Of a DNA stretch of 62,350 bases, positions 45,432-55,756 are shown in pieces. A program made the translations under genes and the position numbers. Source of the stretch: Chitinophagaceae bacterium (GTDB lineage Bacteria; Bacteroidota; Bacteroidia; Chitinophagales; Chitinophagaceae). Positions within the stretch are counted from its first letter, which is position 1; the number at the start of each line of letters is the position of its first letter. The stretch is taken from positions 1-62,350 of the forward strand of contig CANFJP010000002.1 in NCBI GenBank assembly GCA_947447485.1. Direction: 5' to 3'. A model generated the notes under the pieces. It had not been told where the DNA came from. It ran no database searches and saw only the letters and a program-made list of their open reading frames with translations.

Positions 45432-45465
45432 TTTGTGTTAAGGCGGTAAAATTAGAATAATTTTG
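45432..45465 (+). promoter_or_regulatory. Promoter of the MATE transporter gene
   Basis: TTTG (45432-45435), 22 bases, then TAATTTTG (45458-45465) fits the Bacteroidota consensus. The box ends 7 bases before the ATG at 45473, so the message would have almost no leader. The promoter sits in the 44-base gap with the divergent DUF3822 gene. Confidence 0.6.
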
Positions 45466-45472
45466 CTACTTT

Positions 45473-46831
45473 ATGGAATCTACTGCATCAATAAATGAAC
45501 TTAAGGTTGAAGTAAATAACAAGCAAGTGCTTTCTATCGCGTTGCCTATTACTTTGGCTATTTTAGTTCCTCAGATCAATTTACTGATAAACAGCATTTT
45601 CTTAGGTCATGTAAGCAATGAGGCCCTAGGAAACGCAGGTATTACCGGTGTCTTCTATTTGATATTCGCTGTGGCTGGCCATGGCCTTAATAATGCTATG
45701 CAGACTGTTTTTTCTAAATATGCGGGAGGCGGTAAAAGTGAATATTTCAAGACAATATTATCACAAGGCATTAGAATTAGCCTTCAATTAGCATTATTTT
45801 TTATATTATTTACTTGGGTCATCTCTCCGTTGATTTTAAAACAAGTTGCGAATGCTTCTACTTATCCTGCTGAGATGAGTTTCCTTAAAATAAGGATTCT
45901 AGGACTACCCTTTTTGTATTTGTTTCAAATGGGGAATGCATTTCTGGTGTCCTCTTTAAATAGTCGTTATTTAATTATTGGATTTCTTTGTGAGGCGTTG
46001 GTAAACATTTTATTTGACTATTTGCTGATTTTTGGAAAAGCAGGATTCCCTATGATGGGTTTCAATGGAGCTGCTGTAGCCTCTGTAATTGCTGAATTTA
46101 CAGGATTGATAGTTGTGTTTGCCGTTATTGCATTCACTGGAATCAAAAAGAAATATCATCTATTAAAAGGATTCAAATTTGATCCCATTATTAATAAAGA
46201 AATTATTCGAGTGGCTATTCCGTTGGTTTTACAATATCTGATAAGTGTTACTACATGGCTTGTATTTTTCTTGTTAATTGAAACCAGAGGTGCCATGGCG
46301 AAGGCAATCAGCAATACGATGAGAAACGTTTTTGGATTGGTGGGCGTATTTGTCTGGGCATTTGCAGGAACTAGTAATACAATGGTCTCTAATTTGATTG
46401 GTCAAAATAGAGAAGACATGGTTATGCCCATCATTAGAAAAATATCTTATTGGAGTGTAGGACTTTGTTTATTTATGGTGTCAATTTTAAATTTCTTTCC
46501 AAGCATTTTTTTCAGATTATTTGGACAAGGAGAAGAGTTTGTTCAAGAAGGCATTCCTGTGATTAGAGTTGTTTCACTGGGTATCATGTTTATGAGTATT
46601 GCCAATATTTGGCTCAATGGAGTGACTGGTACTGGAAAAACAAAAGTTAATTTGCTAATAGAAATAATAGCAATTACGCTTTATCTCTGTTACACTTGGT
46701 ATTTTATGAAACATCATTATGTATCTCTTGCGATTGCATGGAGCAATGAATTTGTTTATTGGACTGTAATTTTTATAATGTCATTTTGGTATATGCAAAC
46801 CAACAAGTGGGAATCAGTAACCATCAAATAA
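45473..46831 (+). CDS. MATE family efflux transporter
   Basis: It probably exports drugs or metabolites by sodium or proton antiport. The 452 residues have about 12 membrane segments in two MatE halves: VLSIALPITLAILVPQINLLINSIFLGHVSNEALGNAGI in the first and VAIPLVLQYLISVTTWLVFFLL with GTSNTMVSNLIGQN in the second. Length is typical. It is a single gene, divergent from DUF3822, and ends 7 bases before the convergent M1 peptidase stop. The substrate is unknown. Confidence 0.92.
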   Translation: MESTASINELKVEVNNKQVLSIALPITLAILVPQINLLINSIFLGHVSNEALGNAGITGVFYLIFAVAGHGLNNAMQTVFSKYAGGGKSEYFKTILSQGIRISLQLALFFILFTWVISPLILKQVANASTYPAEMSFLKIRILGLPFLYLFQMGNAFLVSSLNSRYLIIGFLCEALVNILFDYLLIFGKAGFPMMGFNGAAVASVIAEFTGLIVVFAVIAFTGIKKKYHLLKGFKFDPIINKEIIRVAIPLVLQYLISVTTWLVFFLLIETRGAMAKAISNTMRNVFGLVGVFVWAFAGTSNTMVSNLIGQNREDMVMPIIRKISYWSVGLCLFMVSILNFFPSIFFRLFGQGEEFVQEGIPVIRVVSLGIMFMSIANIWLNGVTGTGKTKVNLLIEIIAITLYLCYTWYFMKHHYVSLAIAWSNEFVYWTVIFIMSFWYMQTNKWESVTIK

Positions 46832-46838
46832 TTATTAA

Positions 46839-48791
46839 TTATTGAGTTGTCCAGGAATTATTTTTAAAATTAATATCCGGAAACACTTGTCCCTGGTCGA
46901 TCGTAACTGATTTTAATAATTCTTTTACGGGAATACGCACTTTAAATTCTGAGGTGTTATTCCATATTTCTACCGGCAATTTTATTTCTCCTTTGATGCC
47001 AGACATCGTTTCATAACTTAATAATACTGGCATAGCCATTTGCTGCAAATTGACAATAGTAACCAATGCTCCTTTTGTTGCATCGTTGTTTACTGATGAT
47101 ATTGATTGGTCTAATGAATAGTTTTCTATAAACCATCCTTTCCAGAACCACGTTAAATCTTCTCCCGCTGCATTGTCCATTGTTCTAAAAAAATCCCATG
47201 GAGTAGGATGTTTGAAAGCCCATTTGCTGATATACGTTTTAAAAGCATAATCAAATCTGTCTTCTCCTAGAATATAATTTCTTAGTAATTCTAATCCGAA
47301 TGCAGGCTTGTAATATAAAGCAACACCAATATTGCGCTCTTTCATTGCATCAGGAGTATGAAATATTTTTTCTGAAGTAGGATTAAATAAAGTGTAAGCA
47401 ATCTCTTTTCCGCTTGGAGGTATTGACTTGTATTCTCCATTATTAAAATCATCATCAGCTAGTGAGTTGATAAAAGTATTAAACCCTTCATCCATCCATC
47501 CGTATCTTCTTTCATTGCTTCCTACAATCATAGGAAACCAAGTATGTCCAAATTCATGATCTGTTACCCCAAATAAACTTTCGTCTTTATCTTTAGATCC
47601 ACAAAATACAATTCCAGGATATTCCATGCCACCCACATTACTCGCTACATTCACGGCTACAGGATAAGGATATTCAAACCATCTTTTACTATAGTTTTCA
47701 ATGCTGCCTTTTGAATATTCAGTTGCCCTACTCCATGCATTTTTCCCCATGCTTTCAATTGGATATACACTCATTGCCAAAGATTTTTTACCACTGGGTA
47801 AATTTATTTTGGCAGCATCCCATATAAAAGATTTTGAACTTGCCCAGGATACATCTCTTGCATTTGATAATTTAAAATGCCAAGTAAGCGTTTTTGCAAT
47901 TGGTCTAGAAGCTGGATCATTTATTTCCTTATCAGATCTGATGATGACTGTTTTATCGCTCAATGCTGCAAGGGATAATCTCTTTATTTGTTCTGTAGTA
48001 AGTACTTCAGCAGGATTTTGTAATTCTCCGCCCGCTATTACAATGTGAGATGCAGGCGCAGTTATTTTAAAATCAAAATCTCCATATTCAAGATAAAATT
48101 CACTTGGCCCAAGATAAGGATCTGTATTCCATCCTCTGATATCATCATATACACACATTCTAGGATACCATTGTGCAATGGTATAAATGTTTCCATTGGT
48201 GGTGGGTAAAATACCAAATCTATCAGCGCCGTAATTGGGAATATTGTAAGAATATTCAATTTTTAGTTTAATCAATCCTCCAGTAGGTTTAATTGCATTG
48301 TTCAAGCGCACCTGCATTCTTGTATCATTTACAATATAATTTGCGTCTTTATTTTCTGATACAATTTTAACCGACTTGATTTTATATCCTCCATTGAAAT
48401 TCGAATTGGCATCACCATATCGGCTTCTTCCTGTAGCGGGCATACGAGCTTGTCCTCTGCTTTCGCTATTGAAAAGATTTTGATCTAATTGTAGCCAAAT
48501 ATATTGAAGGGCTTGTGGGCTGTTGTTTTTGTAGGTGATTATAACAGAGCCACTGATTTCATTTTTCTGATCATCCAGCGTAACATTGATTTCATAATCA
48601 GCTTTGTTTTGCCAATACATATTACTGGGAGAACCTATCGCATTTCTTCCAATCATATCTCCCTCATGAACCGATAAGGGTGAGAATAATGCAAAGGGAT
48701 CATAAATAGATTCATTTGTTGCAGGAGTATTTTGTGAAAATGAATTAAATCCCACAAAGAGAGTAAAGATTAAAATTAAAAATTTATGCAT
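46839..48791 (-). CDS. Secreted M1 family zinc aminopeptidase
   Basis: The 650 residues have a signal peptide (cleavage after FNSFSQ), an N-terminal beta domain, the [10 protein letters not shown] substrate motif and the zinc site HEFGHTWFP at about residue 410 with the second Glu in DEGFNTF. Other signs are the C-terminal [15 protein letters not shown]1 enzymes remove N-terminal residues; this periplasmic or cell-surface form probably aids peptide use. It is followed by the TPR gene on the same strand only in reverse order (TPR gene upstream, 31-base gap), so both may share a transcript. Confidence 0.93.
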   Translation of the reverse strand: MHKFLILIFTLFVGFNSFSQNTPATNESIYDPFALFSPLSVHEGDMIGRNAIGSPSNMYWQNKADYEINVTLDDQKNEISGSVIITYKNNSPQALQYIWLQLDQNLFNSESRGQARMPATGRSRYGDANSNFNGGYKIKSVKIVSENKDANYIVNDTRMQVRLNNAIKPTGGLIKLKIEYSYNIPNYGADRFGILPTTNGNIYTIAQWYPRMCVYDDIRGWNTDPYLGPSEFYLEYGDFDFKITAPASHIVIAGGELQNPAEVLTTEQIKRLSLAALSDKTVIIRSDKEINDPASRPIAKTLTWHFKLSNARDVSWASSKSFIWDAAKINLPSGKKSLAMSVYPIESMGKNAWSRATEYSKGSIENYSKRWFEYPYPVAVNVASNVGGMEYPGIVFCGSKDKDESLFGVTDHEFGHTWFPMIVGSNERRYGWMDEGFNTFINSLADDDFNNGEYKSIPPSGKEIAYTLFNPTSEKIFHTPDAMKERNIGVALYYKPAFGLELLRNYILGEDRFDYAFKTYISKWAFKHPTPWDFFRTMDNAAGEDLTWFWKGWFIENYSLDQSISSVNNDATKGALVTIVNLQQMAMPVLLSYETMSGIKGEIKLPVEIWNNTSEFKVRIPVKELLKSVTIDQGQVFPDINFKNNSWTTQ

Positions 48792-48822
48792 GGTTATTTT
48801 TTAAGTTGATTATTTAAAATGT

Positions 48823-49614
48823 TTATTTACTCCATTTTCTTAAAAGCTCAGCGGCTTCACTTTTTATTTTAATATCATCTTCAGTTGCTATAGCTAAAGA
48901 AGGAATTATTTTTAAGGTTGTTATTGCTTTGTTTTTTTCATCATTTCTATAATATGCTTTAGCTAGCTCAAGGTAATTTAAACAAAAATAAGGATTTAAT
49001 TTCCTAGCTTTTTCATACGCTTCAATGGATGATTTTAATGATGCCGATGGAAGTCCACCATAGAAAAGGTTAGTCGCTGCTAACTCTATCATGGATAGAT
49101 TGCTTACCTCATAATTCCATTTTCCAATAATATGCCATGCTTTGGCATTATTTGGATTCAATCTAACAGCATTTTCGGCATACTTTTTTATCTGTTTTAC
49201 TTTACTGATTTTGTCTTTGCCACTCTTGGTTAGGGCTATTCTTCCTAGGGCTATACTCATGGCAACATTGGCATCATCGTTAGATGGGTAATGATTGTAT
49301 GCTATTGTAGCATATGATAAAGCAGATTGAAAATATTTATCCCTAGAATTAGTATTGAGCTCTCTATGTCCTATTCTACTGCACAATTCACTGCATTTAT
49401 ATAGAGTGGGTAAATTGAGTGGTTTTATTTTTAGTGCATCTATGAATTTTAAAAGGGCTATTTTTTCATTTAAGGAATTTTCATAATGAAGTCCTAATTG
49501 AAAAGTGCTATCAAAATTTTGAGCCTTAATATTTGCAGAATACAACAATGCAGCTATGAACAGAATGGTAATGGTGTAATATTTATTAAATCTCTTTGAA
49601 ATGAATGTGCACAT
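48823..49614 (-). CDS. Periplasmic TPR-like protein resembling regulator-of-microtubule-dynamics repeats
   Basis: The 263 residues have a hydrophobic N-terminal segment (ITILFIAALLYSANIKAQ, signal-like with cleavage after KAQ) and helical repeats such as YATIAYNHYPSNDDANVAMSIALG, YAENAVRLNPNNAKAWHIIGKWN and YEKARKLNPYFCLNYLELAKAYY. The pattern resembles bacterial relatives of the RMDN TPR family, whose role is unknown. It lies 31 bases before the M1 peptidase gene and 2 bases after folB; co-transcription is likely. Confidence 0.75.
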   Translation of the reverse strand: MCTFISKRFNKYYTITILFIAALLYSANIKAQNFDSTFQLGLHYENSLNEKIALLKFIDALKIKPLNLPTLYKCSELCSRIGHRELNTNSRDKYFQSALSYATIAYNHYPSNDDANVAMSIALGRIALTKSGKDKISKVKQIKKYAENAVRLNPNNAKAWHIIGKWNYEVSNLSMIELAATNLFYGGLPSASLKSSIEAYEKARKLNPYFCLNYLELAKAYYRNDEKNKAITTLKIIPSLAIATEDDIKIKSEAAELLRKWSK

Positions 49615-49616
49615 TT

Positions 49617-49967
49617 CTAAAATGTTTTTTTCAAAGTAATGCCCACTGAGCCGGCGAAATGTGATATGGGAGGATGCTTTTTCTTAATGGTAATATTAAT
49701 TTCTTTAATTCTTTTATCTAATAATTGTAATGAATGTACAATGTCTTCTGCAATGGTTTCAAGAAGAGGTGTTGGAATCGACATCCTTTCTTTTACAATA
49801 TGAAACGCATCTACATAATTAAGTGTGTCATTAATGTTAGTTACTGAAGGAATATCTCCAATATAGATATCTACAGAGACTTCAAAAGTATTACCAATTA
49901 TTCTTTCTTCCTCATGCAGGCCATGGTAAGAATAAAAAGACAGGTTATGTAAATGGATGGTATACAA
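49617..49967 (-). CDS. folB: Dihydroneopterin aldolase
   Basis: It converts dihydroneopterin to 6-hydroxymethyl-dihydropterin in folate synthesis. The 116 residues are full length and show NLSFYSYHGLHEEERIIGNTFEVSVD with the catalytic region, TNINDTLNYVDAFHIVKE, PTPLLETIAEDI and a closing KKKHPPISHFAGSVGITLKK. Start is TTG, giving the family-like MYTIHLHNLSFYS. The neighbour trxB lies 15 bases upstream and the TPR gene begins 2 bases after the stop. Confidence 0.92.
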   Translation of the reverse strand: MYTIHLHNLSFYSYHGLHEEERIIGNTFEVSVDIYIGDIPSVTNINDTLNYVDAFHIVKERMSIPTPLLETIAEDIVHSLQLLDKRIKEINITIKKKHPPISHFAGSVGITLKKTF

Positions 49968-49982
49968 TTCTTATAATATTAA

Positions 49983-50930
49983 TTAATGAAACCCTTTCTC
50001 TCCTAAAAATCTTTCTGCATCTAAAGCAGCCATACAGCCACTTCCCGCGGCTGTTACTGCTTGGCGGTAATTTTTGTCTTGAACATCCCCTGCCGCATAC
50101 ACTCCTTCAATATTTGTTTTACTAGTGCCAGGGATCGTTGTAATATATCCGGTTTCATCCATGTCTATCCAACCTTTAAAGATTCCGCTATTGGGTTCAT
50201 GACCTATCGCTACAAAAAAAGCACTTACGGGGATGTCTGTTTTTTCTTTAGTTTTATTGTTTAATATTCTAACGGCTTCTACTTTATTTTCTCCTAGGAT
50301 TTCATCCGTTTCGCTATTCCAGTAAACTTTAATATTGCTTGTTTGAATGACTCTTTCTTGCATTACTTTGCTTGCACGCATTTGCTCCTTTCTAACAATC
50401 ATGTGAACTGTTGTACATAACTTAGATAAGTACAGTGCTTCTTCTGCTGCAGTATCTCCTGCTCCCACAATCGCTACTTCTTTTCCTTTAAAAAAGAATC
50501 CATCACAAACGGCACAGGCGCTTACTCCATATCCATTTAGTCTTTGTTCACTAGGTAATCCAAGCCATTTGGCAGACGCTCCTGTGCTAATAATTACTGA
50601 ATTTGCTTCAATCCATTTTTCTTCATCGATTTGAACTTTTAGCGGATGCGATGAAAAGTCTACTGATGTGGCTAGTCCATATCTTATATCGGCACCCATT
50701 CTTGCTGCTTGCTTTTCGAAGTTTACCATCATTTCGGGCCCTTGAATACCCTCCGGATAGCCTGGATAATTTTCCACTTCTGTTGTAATGGTTAATTGAC
50801 CACCTGGTTGTATCCCTTGGTATAGAACTGGATAAAGATTGGCTCTTGACGCATAAATGGCTGCAGTATATCCAGCAGGACCAGATCCAATGATTAAGCA
50901 GTTTACTTTTTCAGCTATAGTTTGTTCCAT
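49983..50930 (-). CDS. trxB: Thioredoxin-disulfide reductase
   Basis: It reduces thioredoxin with NADPH through FAD. The 315 residues have the FAD motif GSGPAGYTAAIYASRA at the start, the redox CAVC pair (139-142, in SACAVCDGFFF), the NADPH motif VGAGDTAAEEALYLS and the C-terminal YAAGDVQDKNYRQAVTAAGSGCMAA. Length and motif order are normal. It lies 15 bases before folB. Upstream is the DUF4249 gene with a 36-base gap. Confidence 0.96.
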   Translation of the reverse strand: MEQTIAEKVNCLIIGSGPAGYTAAIYASRANLYPVLYQGIQPGGQLTITTEVENYPGYPEGIQGPEMMVNFEKQAARMGADIRYGLATSVDFSSHPLKVQIDEEKWIEANSVIISTGASAKWLGLPSEQRLNGYGVSACAVCDGFFFKGKEVAIVGAGDTAAEEALYLSKLCTTVHMIVRKEQMRASKVMQERVIQTSNIKVYWNSETDEILGENKVEAVRILNNKTKEKTDIPVSAFFVAIGHEPNSGIFKGWIDMDETGYITTIPGTSKTNIEGVYAAGDVQDKNYRQAVTAAGSGCMAALDAERFLGEKGFH

Positions 50931-50966
50931 GAATTAAATTGGTATTGAATTTTTAAATTGAGTTGA

Positions 50967-51842
50967 TTATTGTACGATAACAGTTTTATACCAGGCAGCG
51001 TATCCGCAAAATGCACCCAATGCACCATTTGATATATTTCCGATGACTTTATTGGGTTGAGCAAAAGGATTACCAATACTTTGATAGGCAAATTCCCATG
51101 TATTCCAAAATGTGTAAGTTGATTTATTGATGTTGCAAAATTTCAGTGTTACTATATCAGATTTAGTAAACAAATTTTCTTCTTCTGTAGGGGGATTGTT
51201 TTTATCAATTCCTTGTGGCAATTGAAAATCGTAGGTTGTTCCATCTATCACCTCGTCGTTAAAAACAGAATTTGCCCCAGGGAAAAAAGGGTTGCTATTC
51301 TTTTGTGTAAAATATCTTACATAGTTACCTAGGCCAGGAGGATCGGTGGCTCTAATAAATAACAATCTTTTTGTAGTATCCGGATTTAATGGAACTTTCT
51401 TAAAATACATTGAATCAGGAACTATGTTTAATGCTGGAATAAATGTTGTGGCATCGTATTGTTTTCCTTCTGTAATAATTTCTAATGTATAGTTTGTGTT
51501 TAATTGACCTTCAAAAGCGGTAGACAAATTAGAGGAGTCAATGCTATAGTAGTAAGCTGAAAATCCAGGAGCAAGTGAGTAAGAATATTCTTTCAGCTTG
51601 TGAGTTAAATTCCCATTTGAAATATATACCTCTGCATTCCTCACAAATGAATTGGCAAGAATGGCTGGAGATATTTGCGCAAAATAAGACTGACTTTTTG
51701 TAAGTACAACAATAGGAATCTTTCCGTTTTCTATTTGAGCATCTACCACCAATGTTGGAGAAGATTCATTCAAATCGAAATTTATATTTTTTTCACAGGA
51801 GCTGAGCATCAATATACTGAGCACCCACATCAACTTATTCAT
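50967..51842 (-). CDS. DUF4249 family lipoprotein
   Basis: The 291 residues have a lipoprotein signal (MWVLSILMLSSCEKN, Cys16) and the DUF4249 pattern of beta-sandwich repeats (TLVVDAQIENGKIPIVVLTKSQSYF, FVRNAEVYISNG, NTYTLEI-like region NYTLEIITEGKQYDATTFIPAL). In Bacteroidota such lipoproteins usually accompany a TonB-dependent receptor gene; none is adjacent here. The cell location is the periplasm or outer membrane. It starts about 90 bases after the rpoD terminator. Confidence 0.85.
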   Translation of the reverse strand: MNKLMWVLSILMLSSCEKNINFDLNESSPTLVVDAQIENGKIPIVVLTKSQSYFAQISPAILANSFVRNAEVYISNGNLTHKLKEYSYSLAPGFSAYYYSIDSSNLSTAFEGQLNTNYTLEIITEGKQYDATTFIPALNIVPDSMYFKKVPLNPDTTKRLLFIRATDPPGLGNYVRYFTQKNSNPFFPGANSVFNDEVIDGTTYDFQLPQGIDKNNPPTEEENLFTKSDIVTLKFCNINKSTYTFWNTWEFAYQSIGNPFAQPNKVIGNISNGALGAFCGYAAWYKTVIVQ

Positions 51843-51930
51843 GTAGCAAATTTACTAAAAATCAGGTATCAATAATGAGAGAATTAGATGTCTTTAAATA
51901 ATATATTTTAAACTTTCAACATCATTCAAA

Positions 51931-51957
51931 CAAAAAAGCCCTCATGGAAGAGGGCTT
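51931..51957 (-). terminator. Rho-independent terminator of rpoD
   Basis: On the minus strand AAGCCCTC, a 6-base loop, then GAGGGCTT followed by TTTTG. The perfect 8-base stem and T-run lie 18 bases after the rpoD stop, a textbook terminator. Confidence 0.85.
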
Positions 51958-51974
51958 GGTATAATAGTCTTTTA

Positions 51975-52832
51975 TTATCCTAAATAAGCTTTCAGCGCTC
52001 CGCTGTATCTTGCTTTCTGTAAGCGTTTGATAGCACGTTCTTTGATCTGACGAATACGCTCTTTGGTTAGATCGTATTTCTGACCAATTTGCTCAATCGT
52101 AACACCATTTTCGCCATCTAATCCAAAGTATGCATTTACAATTTCAGCTTCACGTGGACTTAAAGATTTCAGAACACGACGAATTTCATTTTTTAATGAA
52201 TCATGCATTACATCTTCATCCGTTTCATCTCCCCCTTTTAGTAAGTCGCCCATTGCAACGTCTTCTGCTTCATGAACAGGAGCATCTAATGAAGTATGTC
52301 TTGTATTGCTTTGAAAAATATTATTGATTTCTGTTTCGCTCATTTCCAACAGTTCAGCTAATTCTTCTGTTGAAGGCTCTCTCTCATGCTCTTGTTCAAA
52401 AGCCATGTAAGCTTTATTTGCTTTGTTATACGTTCCGATTTTATTTTGAGGCAAACGAACCAAACGTCCTTGTTCAGCTAAAGCTTGAAGAATTGATTGG
52501 CGAATCCACCAAACAGCATAAGAAATAAATTTAAAACCTTTTGTTTCATCAAAACGTTGAGCGGCTTTTATTAAACCAAGATTTCCTTCGTTGATTAAAT
52601 CACTTAATGAAAGTCCTTGATGTTGATATTGTTTGGCAACAGAAACTACGAATCTAAGATTGGCTTGAACCAATTTATCCAAAGCTCTTTGATTGCCCAT
52701 TTTAATTTTCTGCGCCAATGTTGTTTCCTCTTCAGGAGTAATCATTGAAATCTTAGAAATTTCTTGCAGATATTTTTCAACCGCTTGAGAATCACGATTC
52801 GTTATCTGAGTAGCTATTTTAAGTTGCCTCAT
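51975..52832 (-). CDS. rpoD: Primary sigma-70 factor RpoD/SigA
   Basis: It directs RNA polymerase to housekeeping promoters. The 285 residues lack region 1.1 and the large non-conserved insert, as is normal for Bacteroidota primary sigma factors. Region 1.2 SKYLQ-type start (AVEKYLQEISKISMITPEEE), region 2 (LRFVVSVAKQYQHQGLSLSDLINEGNLGLIKAAQRFDETKGFKF, SYAVWWIRQSILQAL), region 3, and region 4.2 (TKERIRQIKERAIKRLQKARYS) are all present. The TAnnTTTG promoters in the window are what such a sigma factor recognises. It stands alone, with its own terminator. Confidence 0.95.
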   Translation of the reverse strand: MRQLKIATQITNRDSQAVEKYLQEISKISMITPEEETTLAQKIKMGNQRALDKLVQANLRFVVSVAKQYQHQGLSLSDLINEGNLGLIKAAQRFDETKGFKFISYAVWWIRQSILQALAEQGRLVRLPQNKIGTYNKANKAYMAFEQEHEREPSTEELAELLEMSETEINNIFQSNTRHTSLDAPVHEAEDVAMGDLLKGGDETDEDVMHDSLKNEIRRVLKSLSPREAEIVNAYFGLDGENGVTIEQIGQKYDLTKERIRQIKERAIKRLQKARYSGALKAYLG

Positions 52833-52939
52833 TTTATAAAATTAATTACAGATTTGATTCAGCACATTGACAATCAAAGAAGAAAAAAAGTTGTAAACGG
52901 TGCAAAATTATGCATATTTACTACTCAAATGGCTGTTTG

Positions 52940-52947
52940 CAAAGGTA
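52940..52947 (-). promoter_or_regulatory. -7 promoter element of rpoD
   Basis: On the minus strand TACCTTTG matches the consensus exactly, about 108 bases before the rpoD ATG. A second, weaker TAATTTTG lies at 52910-52903. The -33 TTTG is not convincing for the first. Confidence 0.5.
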
Positions 52948-53081
52948 CAATTCAATTTTTGTATTTCATAGTGATTTTGATCTTTTTTAAAATCTTTTAA
53001 ATCGGTTATTAAAGCTTTCGTTCTTATGAATGGTCCCGTAAAACAGCTAATTCTTCTTTAAATTGGGTGAAGTTCAATGCG

Positions 53082-53089
53082 TACATTTG
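53082..53089 (+). promoter_or_regulatory. -7 element touching the threonine aldolase start
   Basis: TACATTTG ends 4 bases before ATG 53094, the same layout as at the DbpA-like gene (both read TTTGCAATATG). Transcription should start at the ATG, which implies a leaderless message and rules out the longer ORF-track start. Confidence 0.55.
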
Positions 53090-53093
53090 CAAT

Positions 53094-54110
53094 ATGATGA
53101 TTGATTTGCGTTCAGATACTTTTACAAAACCCTCGCCTGCTATGCTCGAAGCCATGCTTAAAGCTGCCGTAGGGGATGATGTTTTTAGAGAAGATTTAGC
53201 TGTAAACCAACTAGAATCTTATGCTGCAGCTCTTTTCGGAATGGAATCCGCTTTGTTTTGTCCCAGCGGCACAATGACCAATCAAATAGCCATTAAGTGC
53301 CATACCCAGCCCGGCAATGAGGTGATTTGCGAAAAATTAAGCCATGTGTATAATTATGAAGGAGGCGGAATCGCGTTTAATAGCGGTTGTCAGGTGAGGG
53401 CTTTGGAGGGGAATTTAGGAAGGTTGACTGCTAGTCAAGTGTTGGAAGCAATCAATCCTGATGATGTGCATAAAGCCCCCACTGCGTTGGTTTGTGTTGA
53501 AAATACCGCCAATAGAGGTGGTGGAAGTTGCTATGAAATAGCTGATTTAGAAGAGATTAGAACTATTTGCCTAAATAATAATATTAAATATCATTTAGAC
53601 GGAGCTCGCATTTGGAATGCGATGATAGCGAAAGGAGAATCGCCCAAACAATACGGTAATCTATTTGATAGTATCTCCATTTGTTTAAGTAAAGGTCTTG
53701 GCGCACCTGTGGGAAGTCTCCTATTAGGTGGGGAAACATATATTAACAATGCTCGTAGGGTTAGAAAAATACTGGGTGGAGGAATGCGTCAGGCAGGTTA
53801 TTTAGCTGCTGCAGGCATGTTTGCCCTTGAGCACAATATAGATAGATTAAAAGTAGATCATGATCATGCCACAATGTTGGGGAATGTGTTGAAGAATAAA
53901 GACTTTGTTGGGGAAATCTATCCAATAGAGACGAACATTATCATTTTCGAAGTAAAAGGCACCTACTCTGCTCAATCTTTTTCAGTGTTTCTAAAAAAGC
54001 ATAATATACTTTGTATTCCGATATCAGCGAATCAAGTGAGAATGGTCACTCATCTAGATGTATCTGCTGCTATGGTGAATGAACTAATTGGCATTATAGA
54101 AAAAATGTAA
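53094..54110 (+). CDS. Low-specificity L-threonine aldolase
   Basis: It splits L-threonine or allo-threonine to glycine and acetaldehyde with PLP. The ORF track starts at GTG 53067; I prefer ATG 53094 (MMIDLRSDTFTKPSPAML, 338 residues) because it fits the family N-terminus and the -7 box overlaps the longer start. Motifs: ALFCPSGTMTNQIAI, EKLSHVYNYEGGG, HLDGARIWNAMIA, the PLP lysine in SICLSKGLGAPVGS and GGGMRQAGYLAAA. The pgi gene follows 31 bases later on the same strand. Confidence 0.92.
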   Translation: MMIDLRSDTFTKPSPAMLEAMLKAAVGDDVFREDLAVNQLESYAAALFGMESALFCPSGTMTNQIAIKCHTQPGNEVICEKLSHVYNYEGGGIAFNSGCQVRALEGNLGRLTASQVLEAINPDDVHKAPTALVCVENTANRGGGSCYEIADLEEIRTICLNNNIKYHLDGARIWNAMIAKGESPKQYGNLFDSISICLSKGLGAPVGSLLLGGETYINNARRVRKILGGGMRQAGYLAAAGMFALEHNIDRLKVDHDHATMLGNVLKNKDFVGEIYPIETNIIIFEVKGTYSAQSFSVFLKKHNILCIPISANQVRMVTHLDVSAAMVNELIGIIEKM

Positions 54111-54141
54111 TTTGGTCATCTTAAAAATTGAACATTAAAAT

Positions 54142-55734
54142 ATGTTTCCCAAAATAAACCCCCTCAATACTCAATCCTGGAAAGCGCTGGAAAAAGAATT
54201 CTTGCAGGTAAAAAATATGCCTATTAAGAAACTTTTTGAGGAGGATGAAAATCGTTTTGAATCTAATTCAATTCAATTTGAGGATATATTATTTGATTAT
54301 TCTAAAAATAATATCAATGCTCAAACAAAATCATTGCTCATTCAACTAGCAAAGGATTGTAAGTTAAATGATGCGATGGATGCCATGCTTGGAGCAGAAT
54401 TTATAAATGAAACAGAAAACAGAGCTGTATTGCATACAGCCTTGCGCAATTTGTCTGCAAAGGAATTGCTGGTGGATGGGAAGGATGTGATGCCAGATAT
54501 AAAAAGAGTGCAACAACAAATGAAGTTGTTCTGTGAAAATGTGCACAATGGAAGTTGGAAGGGGTTTACAGGGAAAAAAATTCAATACATCGTTAATATT
54601 GGTATAGGAGGAAGCGATTTAGGGCCGGTGATGGTAACTGAAGGATTGAAACCATATTGGATACATGGCATTGAAACATATTTTGTAAGCAATGTAGACG
54701 CTTCACATATTGCGGAAGTATTCAAAAAAATCAATGCGGAAGAAACCTTGTTTCTAATTGCCAGTAAAACTTTTACTACTCAGGAAACAATGACCAATGC
54801 TCATTCGGCTAGAGAATGGTTTTTGAAGAATGGAGCAAATGAAGAGGATGTTGCTTCTCATTTTGTTGCACTTAGCACCAATGATTTAGCAGTTAAAAAA
54901 TTCGGCATCGATCCTGCTAATATGTTTGAATTATGGGATTGGGTTGGTGGGCGTTATAGTTTATGGAGTGCTATTGGATTATCTATAGCACTTACAATTG
55001 GATATGAAAACTATGCATTATTATTAAAAGGCGCCTTTGCTGCTGATGAGCATTTCAAAAAAACATCTTTTGAAAATAACATCCCTGTGTTAATGGCGCT
55101 GATAGGAATATGGAATAGAAATTTTTACAATACTCCTACTGAAGCATTGCTTCCTTATGATCAGTATCTACATCGCTTTGCTGCTTATTTTCAACAAGGG
55201 AATATGGAAAGCAATGGAAAGAGCATCGATAGGAATGGTGAAAAAGTTACGTATCAAACAGGGCCTGTGATTTGGGGCGAGCCCGGTACAAATGGACAAC
55301 ACGCTTTTTATCAATTAATTCATCAGGGAACACAAATCATTCCTTGTGATTTTATTGTTGCGGCTCAATCACATAATCCTCTCTCTGATCATCACATAAT
55401 ATTAATGAGTAATTATTTTGCTCAAACAGCAGCATTGATGAATGGTACCAGTCATGAAAATCCTTATAGAGTGTTTGAAGGAAACCGACCAACCAATTCA
55501 TTTTTGATAAAAAAGATTACGCCCTATACTCTTGGGCAAATGATTGCTTTATATGAACATAAAATTTTTGTTCAAGGAGTCATTTGGAATGTATTTAGTT
55601 TTGATCAATGGGGTGTTGAATTAGGAAAGGTATTAGCTAATACAATATTGCCTGAATTGAAGGACGACAATAAGATTCATTCACACGATGGATCTACCAA
55701 TGGATTGATCAATGCGTACAAAAAGATAAGATAA
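54142..55734 (+). CDS. pgi: Glucose-6-phosphate isomerase
   Basis: It interconverts glucose-6-phosphate and fructose-6-phosphate. The 530 residues show [71 protein letters not shown] with the catalytic His, and the C-terminal [14 protein letters not shown] with its Lys. Length is near E. coli Pgi. It follows the aldolase gene by 31 bases and is followed by a bidirectional terminator. Confidence 0.96.
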   Translation: MFPKINPLNTQSWKALEKEFLQVKNMPIKKLFEEDENRFESNSIQFEDILFDYSKNNINAQTKSLLIQLAKDCKLNDAMDAMLGAEFINETENRAVLHTALRNLSAKELLVDGKDVMPDIKRVQQQMKLFCENVHNGSWKGFTGKKIQYIVNIGIGGSDLGPVMVTEGLKPYWIHGIETYFVSNVDASHIAEVFKKINAEETLFLIASKTFTTQETMTNAHSAREWFLKNGANEEDVASHFVALSTNDLAVKKFGIDPANMFELWDWVGGRYSLWSAIGLSIALTIGYENYALLLKGAFAADEHFKKTSFENNIPVLMALIGIWNRNFYNTPTEALLPYDQYLHRFAAYFQQGNMESNGKSIDRNGEKVTYQTGPVIWGEPGTNGQHAFYQLIHQGTQIIPCDFIVAAQSHNPLSDHHIILMSNYFAQTAALMNGTSHENPYRVFEGNRPTNSFLIKKITPYTLGQMIALYEHKIFVQGVIWNVFSFDQWGVELGKVLANTILPELKDDNKIHSHDGSTNGLINAYKKIR

Positions 55735-55756
55735 GATCAAACGAATCACTTGTAAT

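Noticed and set aside
52764-53000. 78-aa plus-strand ORF across the rpoD start
   Set aside because: It overlaps rpoD and its promoter region; the hydrophobic tail comes from AT-rich intergenic DNA.
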